From: Bacillota bacterium
GTDB taxonomy: Bacteria; Bacillota; Clostridia; Lachnospirales; Lachnospiraceae
DNA length: 64,000 bases
Direction: 5' to 3'
NCBI GenBank assembly: GCA_023407575.1
Contig: JAEYLX010000075.1
Coordinates: 620,001 to 684,000 of the forward strand
Part shown: positions 48,042 to 58,039 of the stretch, piece after piece
Layout of the letters: every line of letters starts with the position of its first letter
How positions within the stretch are numbered: the first letter of the stretch is position 1
The notes under the pieces: model-generated
The model's input: only the letters and a program-made list of their open reading frames with translations
Database searches by the model: none
Told to the model about the DNA's origin: nothing
Program-made: the position numbers and the translations under genes

Positions 48042-48907
48042 TTAGTCCAAATAAGGTCTACAACCCATCATGCAGTAATCCCAGATTTTTTTACCCCCTG
48101 CTTCATATTGATATTTTGGCTTTATATTCTTTTCTTTACACTTACCATAAAACTTACCGTTAACTCCTTTGACCTCTTCAGATGTTGCCATGTATATACT
48201 CGTAGCAGCACCCTTTTCAACTGGCCACATCATTACTTTCCAGAGATTATATACAACTTTTCCAATGCCCTTCTGAGCTGAAACACGACCTAAATCAGTA
48301 TCGACAGAGCCTGGTTCTACTGTATTAAAAGTGATGTTACCATACCCCATATCCTTAGCACTTTTAGCATAATGCTGCATAATCCAATACACATACAGCT
48401 TTGACAAACCATAAACCCTAGTAAATGAATAGTTTACTTTTAACTCAATGTCATCAAGGAAGGGCTTTCCACCTTGACGGTAGGATTCGGATGCTACCGT
48501 CACAACGCGGGGTGCATTACTTGCTTTTAAGGTATCTAACAATAAGTACGTCAGCAGAAATGGTGCAAACACATTGATTGCCATAGTTTTTTCATATCCC
48601 TCGCACGTTTCTTCTCGATGGAATCCAAATTGCCCCCTGCATTGTTGACAAGAACGTCCAAATGGTCATATTTTGCCTTGACCTTATCAGCAAATATCTT
48701 AACCTCACTCATCAGTGACAGATCTGCTGTTATCATATCAAGGTTTTTATTACCAGTTTCCTTTTTGATTTCATCAAACACTACTTTTGTTTTCTCGACA
48801 TTTCTTCCATGTATGATAACCGTATGTCCTTGCTTGGCAAATGTCTTTGCCGTTTCCTTTCCGATGCCGCTTGATGCACCTGTTACTAATATAATTCTAT
48901 TTTTCAT
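48042..48907 (-). pseudogene. SDR oxidoreductase (retinol dehydrogenase-like), frameshifted
   Basis: The 5' piece has the cofactor motif TGASSGIGKE (residues 8-17) and NNAGG. The frame shifts at about 48570-48590 and resumes as INVFAPFLLTYLLLDTLKAS, with VASESYRQGG, the catalytic YGLSK (YxxxK) and TVEPGSVDTDLGR. A single indel separates two otherwise complete parts totalling about 285 residues, so decay is recent or it is a sequencing error. GAAAGAGGTG precedes the ATG. No substrate can be assigned. Confidence 0.85.
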
Positions 48908-48919
48908 AATTCACCTCTT

Positions 48920-49205
48920 TCATTGTATGCTTTGATACTCGCTGCCAAATAAAATACGAGCGCCAAATATAAAATTCCATATAATTGTCGGATAGATTGT
49001 TATCCTCTCTAATAATCCAGCAAAGGTAGATTCGCTGAGTGCAAACATACTAAAGGAACAAGCAACTCCCATTATTCCAAGTATAATACCCAAGACAGCA
49101 GTTTTTTTACCTATTCCCATTAATAATTTTCTACCCAATAGGATACTGCCTATATTTCCACAGTAGATGACCAAGATTGCGCCAATGCCGTGTATGAACT
49201 GTAAA
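48920..49205 (-). pseudogene. DUF998 membrane protein, C-terminal piece
   Basis: The frame reads HGIGAILVIYCGNIGSILLG, then KKTAVLGIILGIMGVACSFS and ESTFAGLLERITIYPTIIWN, with three membrane helices. HGIGAI..I..GN and the ALSE..F.GLLERI.IYP.IIWN end are DUF998-like. The start of the gene is missing: upstream DNA switches abruptly to a conjugative-element remnant near 49205. About half of a normal protein remains. Confidence 0.6.
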
Positions 49206-49535
49206 AACCTGCTCTTTTACTACCTCCTCTGTACTTTTTGAAAAATGAGGATTTTCTTTTCTCTCTTTGAACTCATTCCCGAAATTTTTCTTTTTCATCT
49301 GCTTTTCCGCATCTTTTGCGGTATGACCGCGGTACAATCTTTTTCCTGCTTTGTAAGCACTACCTACAGGTTTTAGCATCTGATTCATGACCATATAGGC
49401 GCATAAACCTCAGCGCCGCCCTCCATCTGATCTAAGGCTGACTTTGTTCCGATGGTTCCTGCCATTTTCAAATAATAGGATTTCTTTCCAATCGTATCCT
49501 CTGCTTCGTATGAATGACCATGGTTTTATCATCCC
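49206..49535 (-). pseudogene. Remnant of a conjugative-element protein
   Basis: Minus-strand pieces SYYLKMAGTIGTKSALDQME and GGAEVYAPIWS, then, after a frameshift, MVMNQMLKPVGSAYKAGKRL and YRGHTAKDAEKQMKKK. A short ALDQMEGG block followed by a basic, AGK-rich helix recalls CD1108-type mobile-element proteins of Tn1549-like conjugative transposons. I am not sure of the family. The basic tail is joined directly to the DUF998 fragment. Confidence 0.4.
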
Positions 49536-49573
49536 CTCTTTTTACTCTTAACGTTCTCACCCACAATGAAAAA

Positions 49574-49607
49574 ATGCCACTATGAAGTTTTATCTTCATA
49601 ATGGCAC
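49574..49607 (-). terminator. Terminator of the GT32/GT25-GH16 unit
   Basis: ATGCCACTATGAAG at 49574-49587 pairs with CTTCATAATGGCAC at 49594-49607 with one mismatch. On the minus strand TTTTTTCATT follows the stem. The stop of the large glycosyltransferase gene is 240 bases upstream. Confidence 0.65.
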
Positions 49608-49847
49608 TCATTATTAAGTATTTAATTATTGAATAAAGACAAATTAGAATACAAGGAGCTCAAATTATGCTCATAACGACAAGTTCAAGATTGTTTATGA
49701 ATTATGTGAAGCCTTGATTTACAAACTATTTTTAGTTATTCATTCACATTATTAGTAAGGGTGCAGTTAATTGATGAACTAAATTTTTCATCGTTGCTAT
49801 ATAGCACTGTTTGTCATATTTCATTACTTTTGTTTTCGCAAACAACT
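49608..49847. other. 3' region of the glycosyltransferase unit
   Basis: No gene seen between the large fusion gene and its terminator. Confidence 0.4.
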
Positions 49848-51959
49848 TCACTGCGTTATCATAACGGAACCGATATAAGATATAGCAGGAATTCTAGATA
49901 TATCCAATTTTCCTGCAAGTTCTTTCGATCTTGAGTACCATAGATTTATGTTAAATTCCATGGGTAAATTAGGAATTGGAGTAGGGTCCCACAATACCCT
50001 TTCATATACGACATTTTTATCAACGAACCAGCGTATAACATGTTTACTCCATTCAATTTCATATAAGTGAAATTCTTTAGACGCATCAAACCCGAGATCG
50101 ATTAAAACAGGTGTACCTCTATAGCCATATTCAAGTTTAGCTCCTTCAACCCCTGGATTATAAAACACGTTAACTAGCATCTTACTAGTATCTTTACCAA
50201 GGAATTCGATATCTATTTCTTGATGAGGGCTGTTTCTGTGTAAAAACATTCCAGTAATTAATCCCGATGCGTTTGCTGGCTTTATTTCAGCAATATATCT
50301 GCCATATAAAAATTTTTGACGAGTTACAATTGCGGCTGATGTGAAGTTTCTCACAGAAGTAATCTGCTCTCGTAAAGTCATAGAACTTATGTTAGAGGTG
50401 AGTATCTTGACATTATCAGGTTTAAAAATAGATAGATTGCTTGGAAAGGTGTCGTTTCGAAGCTTCCAACTTTTGTCTTGTTGACTGTTTTCCCCATTCC
50501 ATGATACAACGGTTCTTTTACTAGTAATGTTACTTTCCTCATCTTCTTGTATTGCTATACCAGTCCAGTTATTTTGTGATATAATCCAAGGGGACATATC
50601 AACACGAAGTTTTTTTGTTAAGGCAAAGTTTTTAATTTGTTGCATTTTATCTATGTTTATTTTACGCTGACCAATATCTATACAATTAGGATACAATGGT
50701 GAAGGATACTCACATTTTAGAAACGAGCAAAGGGCGTCCCATTTATTGCTATAATTTTGCGGTAAATTTAGTATCTTATCAGAAATGTTAGGATGGTTTG
50801 GTGTTGTATATATTATTTTCGCTTTTGGATAAATCCTGAAAATTTCACTTACAGGCCAATCGCTAAGTTGTCCAATATTGACATACGCATTAAAATGACG
50901 TCTACGTTTTTTCGTAAATAAATTATGACTTTCATCGGTTGGAAGTTCCGTTAGATCACTACAGCAAGTATATCCAAGAACAGAAAGAGCCAGAGCTAAT
51001 GATGTTAATCCTGAACCCGGATTCCCAAAAGCAAATATTGGTTCAGGAAGATTTTGCCGATGTGTCACAAGAGACGAGTCGTGATTATATACGCCGATTT
51101 GTGATAGAACTGGCATAATCGAATAAGAATTTGTAGAAGGAACGTCTACTCGTTGCTCTATAATTGGCTTATTTATCAGAAAAATATCCAATTTGCTAAA
51201 TTGTAGGTTTAGCCATAGATCAATTGGGCCGTAGACAGGAAACATATTCAGTAGTTTTTGTGCACCGTCTTTTGAAAGAACATATCCCGAGGCTTGCCAA
51301 ATCCCATAATCTGGCCTATGTACTAATCCTTTTCTATGTATCTTATTATGAGATTTTATACCCACTTCTTGAAAAGATAGAAATAATATATCAAAGGCAG
51401 AAGAGTGCGATGATTTACTTATAATATCGGACCATGCATCATCAAGGCTATTTGCAAACCCGTGCTCGAAATATACATCATCCTCCAATACGAGAGTATA
51501 CGAAATATCATCAGAAGCAATTTTTTGCCAGAGATGTATATGGGAAAGTGCTATTGCAACTTCTTGGGGTGTCATTTTTATCTTATGTACTTTAGAATTT
51601 ACATCAATTTTTATAAATGGGTTAGGTTCCACTTGTAATTGGTCGGCTAAGGTAAAATATGGATACAAGACTGTACTGTCAATTTCTTCGTCAAGATATC
51701 GCGCATCAATCGCTGAGAATCTTCTACTAAGTTCAAACAAAGAGGAACCTGAACGGCTCTTTATTCTTTTTAGCTCATTGCTAACTTGTCTCCATCTCTT
51801 AGGCTTTCTATCTAGATTAATGGCGTATATTCTTTGAATAGACTCTTTAGAATCTTTTGAAAAAGAATTGGATTGCTTATTGATATCTAATAATCTTAAT
51901 TGAAATAACGCTCTATAACGTAATCGTTTCAGCAAACCGGCATAATTTCTCATATTCAT
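49848..51959 (-). CDS. GT25 glycosyltransferase-sulfotransferase-like-GH16 fusion protein
   Basis: This 703-residue protein fuses three parts. Residues about 40-280 are GT25-like: IYAINLDRKPKRWRQVSNEL, FSAIDARYL, then ALSHIHLWQKIASDDISYTL and LEDDVYFEHG with the acidic motif. Residues about 300-455 begin FAFGNPGSGLTSLALALSVL, a P-loop like the PAPS site of sulfotransferases (FGxxGSG..SL..AL), with later KAKIIYTTPNHP. Residues about 490-703 are GH16-like: HQEIDIEFLGKDTSKMLVNV carries the ExDxE pair, and WSKHVIRWFVDKNVVYERV matches the family's C-terminal strand. No signal peptide. It follows a GT32 gene by 40 bases. Its role could be to make and trim a modified surface glycan. Confidence 0.82.
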   Translation of the reverse strand: MNMRNYAGLLKRLRYRALFQLRLLDINKQSNSFSKDSKESIQRIYAINLDRKPKRWRQVSNELKRIKSRSGSSLFELSRRFSAIDARYLDEEIDSTVLYPYFTLADQLQVEPNPFIKIDVNSKVHKIKMTPQEVAIALSHIHLWQKIASDDISYTLVLEDDVYFEHGFANSLDDAWSDIISKSSHSSAFDILFLSFQEVGIKSHNKIHRKGLVHRPDYGIWQASGYVLSKDGAQKLLNMFPVYGPIDLWLNLQFSKLDIFLINKPIIEQRVDVPSTNSYSIMPVLSQIGVYNHDSSLVTHRQNLPEPIFAFGNPGSGLTSLALALSVLGYTCCSDLTELPTDESHNLFTKKRRRHFNAYVNIGQLSDWPVSEIFRIYPKAKIIYTTPNHPNISDKILNLPQNYSNKWDALCSFLKCEYPSPLYPNCIDIGQRKINIDKMQQIKNFALTKKLRVDMSPWIISQNNWTGIAIQEDEESNITSKRTVVSWNGENSQQDKSWKLRNDTFPSNLSIFKPDNVKILTSNISSMTLREQITSVRNFTSAAIVTRQKFLYGRYIAEIKPANASGLITGMFLHRNSPHQEIDIEFLGKDTSKMLVNVFYNPGVEGAKLEYGYRGTPVLIDLGFDASKEFHLYEIEWSKHVIRWFVDKNVVYERVLWDPTPIPNLPMEFNINLWYSRSKELAGKLDISRIPAISYIGSVMITQ

Positions 51960-51998
51960 AATTAGTAATCTTCCTTTATATATTTTTTAATTTTGTGG

Positions 51999-52826
51999 TT
52001 AAATAGTGCTACCATCCCAAATTCTCCAATTCCGTTTATCTTTCCGATATTCTAATGGCCATTGGGGTACAGATATATTGTCCCAGTTATCAAGAAATCT
52101 AAAACTAAAGTTATTATTTATAGATTTTAATTCAATAGAATGTTTCACTAGACTCGCCGTTAAGTTTCCAGGTCCGGTTGTTGATTGGACATCTTTTATG
52201 TTCTCATTAGATGCTAACAATATTTGTGTAGAGCGTTCGAGGGCAATCTGTATTAATGGATGATTGGGTGGTGATATAATAGGGTCGTTATTAAGATAAT
52301 AGATTCTGTCAGAACGATATTCGTTATTTAATATGAAATCGGATGTCCGCACCATTGAGTCTGTTGATATATCATAGCATAATGGATGAACCTTCAGTTT
52401 GTCATCAGAGAACAGTCCTTCAATACCAATTCCTTTATAAACATCATCCGTATCAACATAAAAACCACCGCTTTTTAATAAATAGCAAAGTCTAAAATAG
52501 TCTGATCTCATCGCAGGATGCAAGCAACGATGAAATGCGTTTAGATACCGACTATCATAGTTATTTTTGATGAATTCATTTGCAGTTATGTCGTTAAATA
52601 AGAAGTGCTTAAAGCCTTGTTCTTCTAGCGGATGCCAACTTTTTATGCACTCCTGTACGTCCAAAGGTATTGATTCGCTGTCATTCCAAAATTGGATTAA
52701 TACGAGTGGAATATTTTGACCAACACATTGAAAAGCGAAATTATTTTGGTCATTAATTAATTGCCACACAAATTGTGACCTCAGTTCATTGTCTTCTGAA
52801 ATGTTTGTAGCTGATGAAATTATCAT
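51999..52826 (-). CDS. GT32-family glycosyltransferase
   Basis: This 275-residue enzyme has the GT32 hallmarks: IPLVLIQFWNDSESIPLDVQ (IPK.iHQiW-type start), AMRSDYFRLCYLLKSGGFYV and the DxD motif DTDDVYKGIG, which binds the nucleotide sugar and metal. Members transfer sugars in capsule or glycolipid pathways. It begins the two-gene unit with the GT25-GH16 fusion. Donor and acceptor are unknown. Confidence 0.87.
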   Translation of the reverse strand: MIISSATNISEDNELRSQFVWQLINDQNNFAFQCVGQNIPLVLIQFWNDSESIPLDVQECIKSWHPLEEQGFKHFLFNDITANEFIKNNYDSRYLNAFHRCLHPAMRSDYFRLCYLLKSGGFYVDTDDVYKGIGIEGLFSDDKLKVHPLCYDISTDSMVRTSDFILNNEYRSDRIYYLNNDPIISPPNHPLIQIALERSTQILLASNENIKDVQSTTGPGNLTASLVKHSIELKSINNNFSFRFLDNWDNISVPQWPLEYRKDKRNWRIWDGSTI

Positions 52827-52953
52827 AGGAACACCTCTAAATTATTATTTATACTTCATAAATTGCATTTGTTAGAATGTGGATTATATTGTAGTGTCTC
52901 TAACAAGCTTATTTTTTGCACCATCTGACTAATCTATATAATAAAATTCATAT

Positions 52954-54813
52954 CTACCGTCGAATGCTATTATACTTATTAATAGCATATGAATCTGTCA
53001 TGCCAGCTATAAAATCAGTAATATTTCTTACAAGAGCTTTATTTTTTTCGATATATTCATTATGTACTAAGTCACAGTCATCCTTATCAGATTCAGCATT
53101 AATAATTTTATACCACTCAGATTCAATAATTCGTGGGTCACCTTCTTCAAAATCAATTACATTTTTTGTAATTCTACGAAAATCTTGCATAATTCTGTGA
53201 AGTGTACCTCTATGCAATAATCGCGGATTATTATAGTAAGAAGTAAAAAGCGATTCAACGACTGTTGAACCGTTGCTATCAAATAAAGATACTTCTGCAC
53301 TATTAATTACCTTTTTTGAAATAATCTTCTCAAGATAATCACATAGCTTTTTACCTTCAGGAGAAAAATCAATAAGCATCTCAGATACCTTATACCCTTC
53401 TCTTTTAAATCTTTGTACTCCATCAGCAGTAAGAAAATTATCTATATTAGTAATTGACTGAGTAAGTACATCACTAATGAAAAAAGAGATGACCCTTGAT
53501 GATATACGTTCCTGTAAAAGTTCCTCATCATCAGCACCAAAGCGCTTAGACTTTTTTGCTTCTTTAAAGGATTTTTCTATCAGATTTATTTGATCTTTTA
53601 ACTTATCCATCTTACTAAGAAGTAGATAATTCTTGAGTTCTTCTATTGTTAACCTTTTAGCAGAAAAAGCATCTTCTAGATCATGACTTCTCTGTGCAAT
53701 TTCATCCGCAAGTCTTACTACTTGTCCTTCTAGTGTACATGGAATGTTTTGACTTCTTAAAAATCCGTTTAACTCCTCTGATATAATAAAGTTTTCGAGC
53801 GATCCATCTGATAAATTGGTTTTGGTGTGTTTCCAGATACCATCAAGTGTTTGAAATGATAAATTCAATCCATCATATTCAATATATTTTTCCTCTAATC
53901 TGGTTGCTACCCTAAGTGAATGATAGTTATGCTTAAATCCACCATAACTAGCTCCCTTTTTAATTATACCTCTTAATAATGGCTTTTCTCCAGATAATAT
54001 TGCATTTAAAGTGCGTTCACCTTGGTGTCCAAACGGAGTGTGCCCTATATCATGTCCCAAAGCAATTGCATCTGTCAAACAGATATTCAGTTTAAGAACA
54101 GTGCTTATACTTTTTGCAATTTGACTAACAACAATTGAGTGTGTCATACGTGTTCTATAGTGGTCACCCTTTTCTGCAGAAAAAATTTGTGCCTTATCAA
54201 CCATTCGTCTAAATGCTTTAGAATGTATAACTCTCTCATAATCCCTTTGAAATTCGCTCCGATGATTATCTAATGTAATATGAGAGTGTTCCCTCAAGCA
54301 ATATTCATTCCGTTGTGCCAATGAATGTAATAAACTTTCTTCTTCCATTACCATGTATCTTATATTCTGAAATATATTAGGATTTTTATATGGAGGATAT
54401 GCGACCAAATCCATTTGCTTAACAAGACTAGGTGAATTTTCAAGAGTTATGTAAGAAGTATATTCAAAATCTTGTGTTAAGTTTATTTCAGAACAAGATA
54501 GGAAATTCCTAATAATAGATTTATTATATATTTTTTGCAAAATACATATCTTAAGTGAAAGACCTTGTACAGTCTCACTTTTAGTACTTGAACCCAAATA
54601 AAGATACTCTACTTCCTTGATTTTATCTACCTCTGAAAATACCAAAACATACGTAGGGTAGGCGTCATCTAACAAACTCCTTATTACAGTTTTATCAGCC
54701 TGATTTCCTGTAATGTTAAAAAATTTTTTGTTTCCATTCTCCATATAGCTTTCTTCTAAGAATTTTAGTGAAGGTAACGTGTTTTTTGCTTTAATCATTA
54801 TAAATTCACTCAT
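52954..54813 (-). CDS. dGTPase-like HD-domain dNTP triphosphohydrolase, with extra N-terminal domain
   Basis: This 619-residue protein has HD hydrolase motifs: RDYERVIHSKAFRRMVDKAQ, RTRMTHSIVVSQIAKS, and LGHDIGHTPFGHQGERTLN. These are the metal-binding H...HD...D set and nucleotide-binding pattern of Dgt-type enzymes, which split dGTP or other dNTPs to deoxynucleoside and triphosphate. About 170 residues before the catalytic part (up to EEESLLHSLAQR) have no match I recall, and typical Dgt proteins lack them. Related enzymes act in phage defence by depleting dNTPs. A PLD gene lies upstream. Confidence 0.9.
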   Translation of the reverse strand: MSEFIMIKAKNTLPSLKFLEESYMENGNKKFFNITGNQADKTVIRSLLDDAYPTYVLVFSEVDKIKEVEYLYLGSSTKSETVQGLSLKICILQKIYNKSIIRNFLSCSEINLTQDFEYTSYITLENSPSLVKQMDLVAYPPYKNPNIFQNIRYMVMEEESLLHSLAQRNEYCLREHSHITLDNHRSEFQRDYERVIHSKAFRRMVDKAQIFSAEKGDHYRTRMTHSIVVSQIAKSISTVLKLNICLTDAIALGHDIGHTPFGHQGERTLNAILSGEKPLLRGIIKKGASYGGFKHNYHSLRVATRLEEKYIEYDGLNLSFQTLDGIWKHTKTNLSDGSLENFIISEELNGFLRSQNIPCTLEGQVVRLADEIAQRSHDLEDAFSAKRLTIEELKNYLLLSKMDKLKDQINLIEKSFKEAKKSKRFGADDEELLQERISSRVISFFISDVLTQSITNIDNFLTADGVQRFKREGYKVSEMLIDFSPEGKKLCDYLEKIISKKVINSAEVSLFDSNGSTVVESLFTSYYNNPRLLHRGTLHRIMQDFRRITKNVIDFEEGDPRIIESEWYKIINAESDKDDCDLVHNEYIEKNKALVRNITDFIAGMTDSYAINKYNSIRR

Positions 54814-54944
54814 ACAATTTCCTCCTAAAAAATAATGTTTGTACTAATATTTTATCTTTATGGTCTATCACTAAAAATTAATAGCACTATAGGTATAATT
54901 AATAAATAAATCAACCCCCATTAGTGTTATTCAAATAAGTTATA

Positions 54945-55829
54945 CTATTCCATTATTTCATACTCATTTTCAATGTAATTTTCTGTACCTCGTTCTTTCC
55001 ATATGATTTTATAATACCACTCACCATCATTTTTATAAAAATCTCTCCACGCTTTAACACCCACTGCATGAATAATTGGAAACCCCATTCTATTTTTCCT
55101 AACTGTAGAAAGATAACATGATAACGCATGATCCTGCTGACTAACTAATTGATTGTAGTATATATAATCTCCACTTTGCTGTGCGTCTGCAATTGAATCT
55201 TCAAACTGTTCTATTTCTCCCAGATAATTGTTATAAACACTAATATCAAAATAATCAGTAAAAATGTTCTGCTGTCCACAAGAACACTGCTGTATAACAT
55301 CTATTTTGGTTTGATAGTAACCTTTCTGTTCTATAAACATTATATTTAACAAAGGCATACCACAAGAAACGCACTTCGTCGGATTTCGGAGAATTTTTAT
55401 ATCAGATTTACTTAATTCCCATAATGCCTTAAATTCCAATAAATAGTCATAGACTAATACTGGCTGATCACAAATGTTTAAATCCTCTATGTTTCTGATA
55501 TTTGCACTATTGGTCCAGTTAAAGGAGCCAAAGAGACACTTTGACTTGTCTATAACGCAAAACTTATGATGCATAATTCCAGAATATCGTACTAATCTAA
55601 TCTGAGCACCATAACTATTAAGGAATGCTATATCATCAAGATATTTTTGGTTTATCACATCATCATTCAAAAGAATTTTTATCTTAACTCCTCTATTCAA
55701 CAATTCCAAAAATATTTCTCCATAGCATTTAAAGTTTATCCATGCTATGGCTGCTTTAATACTATGTTTAGTGGATCGCAATTCATTCATAGTGATACTC
55801 TGCAAGTCAGTAAAAAAACATTTTATCAT
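54945..55829 (-). CDS. PLD-like nuclease with zinc ribbon
   Basis: This 294-residue protein has one PLD motif, IMHHKFCVIDKSKCLFGSFN followed by WTNSANIRNIEDLN (HxK..GSxN), as in Nuc-type nucleases that dimerise. The middle carries CVSCGMPLLNI and QQCSCGQQNIF, cysteines likely forming a zinc ribbon. A C-terminal aromatic-rich strand set (KAWRDFYKNDGEWYYKIIWK) is unassigned. It precedes the dGTPase-like gene on the same strand by 130 bases, so the two may be co-transcribed. Likely role: nucleic-acid cleavage. Confidence 0.83.
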   Translation of the reverse strand: MIKCFFTDLQSITMNELRSTKHSIKAAIAWINFKCYGEIFLELLNRGVKIKILLNDDVINQKYLDDIAFLNSYGAQIRLVRYSGIMHHKFCVIDKSKCLFGSFNWTNSANIRNIEDLNICDQPVLVYDYLLEFKALWELSKSDIKILRNPTKCVSCGMPLLNIMFIEQKGYYQTKIDVIQQCSCGQQNIFTDYFDISVYNNYLGEIEQFEDSIADAQQSGDYIYYNQLVSQQDHALSCYLSTVRKNRMGFPIIHAVGVKAWRDFYKNDGEWYYKIIWKERGTENYIENEYEIME

Positions 55830-55994
55830 ATTCTCAACACCTCTTTATCTATTAAAAAATAACCACTTCAATCAGTCCAACACCGTCATACTAAAATTCA
55901 AATAAACTTGCAAATAATAAGCAGGACCACAATTACTTACCACTCTCACACAACAGAATTATAGACTTCTTTAATACTTTCAAATTTTTATAAA

Positions 55995-56513
55995 TTAGTC
56001 TTCATATATATGTAATACATACATGAGAATTCTTACTTCTGTCAAAATATCAATGTATTCTTTTGTAGTATGCACTACACTGAAATTAATAATTTCATTT
56101 ATATTATTTGTTAATTTTTCAATATTGTTTTTTTCATTTATCATTCTTCTATTAGTAGGAGCGTTTTCCCCCTCCTTCTTAATATATTTTTCTAAAGTTT
56201 TTTGTTTTCTCCGACACTTTTTTAATAATGTTCTAACAGGTATTTTAAACCTTGCAATATATTGATAATCTTCATATTTATATTTCTCCAAAAAATTTAT
56301 TTGATAGTCCAACGAATATATTATATATTTAATCTCTTCTTTTCTCTTTTTCTCCCTATCGGTTTGAACTATCTGTATTATAGTATCAAAAATAATAAAT
56401 GCCACCATGCTCTCTTTGTATGCTTGAATGAATATCGATTTTATTGTATTCATATCCTGATATGATAGCGTTACTTTACCTAATCTCAAGAAAACATTTA
56501 TAGTTCTCAGCAC
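55995..56513 (-). CDS. Hypothetical basic helical protein
   Basis: I do not recognise this 172-residue protein. It is basic and mainly helical, with a lysine-rich middle (KKCRRKQKTLEKYIKKEGEN) and no membrane or zinc motif. The start is uncertain: the GTG at 56513 overlaps the TGA of a small membrane-peptide frame, while an ATG 21 codons on (MNTIKSIFIQAY) lacks a clear ribosome binding site. GGAGGT lies 15 bases before the GTG, on the long side. Confidence 0.55.
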   Translation of the reverse strand: MLRTINVFLRLGKVTLSYQDMNTIKSIFIQAYKESMVAFIIFDTIIQIVQTDREKKRKEEIKYIIYSLDYQINFLEKYKYEDYQYIARFKIPVRTLLKKCRRKQKTLEKYIKKEGENAPTNRRMINEKNNIEKLTNNINEIINFSVVHTTKEYIDILTEVRILMYVLHIYED

Positions 56514-56635
56514 AAGATAATCTGAAATACCTCCAGAAAAATTGACATTACTGTTATAGCATATATAATGCCTGCAATGAAATAGAATGTTTTACGACAT
56601 TTAAAAACTATAACTGAAATTCCTGCAAATAGCAT
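56507..56635 (-). CDS. Possible 42-residue membrane peptide
   Basis: From an ATG at 56635 the frame encodes MLFAGISVIVFKCRKTFYFI then AGIIYAITVMSIFLEVF, two hydrophobic stretches around a basic turn, and ends TGA overlapping the next gene's GTG (GTGA). The frame is open some codons further up into the end of the 95-residue gene. No good ribosome binding site is seen, so translation may depend on coupling. Confidence 0.35.
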   Translation of the reverse strand: MLFAGISVIVFKCRKTFYFIAGIIYAITVMSIFLEVFQIILC

Positions 56636-56673
56636 ACATATCAAAAATAAATTTAACTGTAAAATATTATTAT

Positions 56674-56961
56674 CTAATTCAGCGGTTCAGTTATAACTCT
56701 AGCAAAATCTTGCTTGTTTTTTATTGTATCCATTTGATCAATATTTTCTTGTAGCTCAGATAAGATTCCTGTTCTTTCATCAACTTCTGCATTAAAGAAA
56801 ATATTTTCCTCATACTTATTCCCAGTTGCATATCTTGTATATATTGATGTATCAGTATAATTAATTAATTGATATGTTCCAAAATACAATATAGGAAGCC
56901 CAACATTAATTAAAATAACAAATATAATTGCAAGTACTATTAGCTTAGATAAATATTTCAC
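56674..56961 (-). CDS. Hypothetical membrane-anchored small protein
   Basis: This 95-residue protein has one N-terminal membrane helix (KLIVLAIIFVILINVGLPIL, residues 6-25) and a charged outer part with YATGNKYEENIFFNAEVDER. I do not recognise the family. Topology suggests an anchored, externally exposed tail. AGGGGAGG precedes the ATG. It heads a small run with the 42-residue peptide and the 172-residue protein. Confidence 0.6.
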   Translation of the reverse strand: MKYLSKLIVLAIIFVILINVGLPILYFGTYQLINYTDTSIYTRYATGNKYEENIFFNAEVDERTGILSELQENIDQMDTIKNKQDFARVITEPLN

Positions 56962-57793
56962 TATCAGAATCCTCCCCTTAATGTATTGCTCCCAAGCATT
57001 ATTTTAAATATCCTTCAAAAATTCTTATACTTTGAATGACTCATATAAATAGATTAATTGCTCGCTTTTAAGGCAACTTATTAATAATCAGGATAGATTC
57101 TCTTCTGGAAAAATTGTAACCGCTGCTCTACTCATGATGCCCTTCATTTGTGCCTCATTTTCTTACCATTCATATCATTATCTAGTGTTATGTACGCATA
57201 ATCAGCAAATTTAATCTATCCGGGAATCTTAAATGCACATGACAATCAGCAACTGCTAAGAGAGAAATAATTTTAATATTTTGCAATGCATGAGCTTTTT
57301 TATTTTTTCCTTTACAATGTGTTTGGTCAGGATGCATACAACATTCCTTCATCGCTGAATGCATCTTTTCCATTATCTGCACATCCGTAGGTTTCTTTCA
57401 TACATCAACTGCTTTCAATAATACCCCTTTGCTACAAGTGACAAATTAAATTCCGCTCCCGCAAGGTGAAACCTTATTTCGTTCTTGCTTAACTTCCCAT
57501 TGCTAATATATATAGTTTAAATATATCACCAACTGGATATTATTTCAAATTAATATACTAAAATAATATCTTATATTACAATATTAATTTGGAAACGACA
57601 AAAATATAAAGATTTTATAGACTTTTTATAATAAAATATATATCCCTAAAACGCTTATGATAAAAATGTTAACTAATAAATATAGTTTTAATGCTAATTT
57701 TTGGGGGTTACTTCCATATAATAAAATTAATATACTTTACAATTTGCCGTTTCAAATTATATTACCATTACAAAAGATGAGGATAAAAAATAT
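56962..57793. other. Intergenic, no convincing gene
   Basis: A 64-codon minus-strand frame at 57188-57382 (KECCMHPDQTHCKGKNKKAH) has no ribosome binding site and no match I recall; it may be a remnant. The rest is AT-rich with nothing recognised. Confidence 0.4.
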
Positions 57794-58039
57794 CTAAATA
57801 AACTCCATGGGAAGTTCATTAGCTCGACGATTTGAAATTTTATAGTTTTCCATCATATATCATACATTACTTTAACTTCGATATAACCTTAACGCCTTTT
57901 TCCCTGTACCCTCTGCGGCAATACCAACAACCATAACTACATCCCCTGCTATTTCCAATGCATGTTCTTTATTAAACAAACAAAACAGCTCATATTTCTC
58001 AATTTATGATAAATCCTTAAAAAGGGCTATCAATTTCAT
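57794..58039 (-). pseudogene. Decayed small gene downstream of the par cluster
   Basis: A very strong ribosome binding site (GGAGGGAGGGGG) precedes an ATG at 58039. In one frame, 82 codons read MKLIALFKDLS, stop, IEKYELFCLFNKEHALEIAG and DVVMVVGIAAEGTGKKALRL, two more stops, then MMENYKISNRRANELPMEF. Three nonsense codons in an otherwise protein-like frame mean a pseudogene. I do not know the family. Confidence 0.55.

Noticed and set aside
57188..57382. 64-codon minus-strand frame with CCMHPDQTHC
   Set aside because: No start signal and no family; kept only as a note in the intergenic entry.
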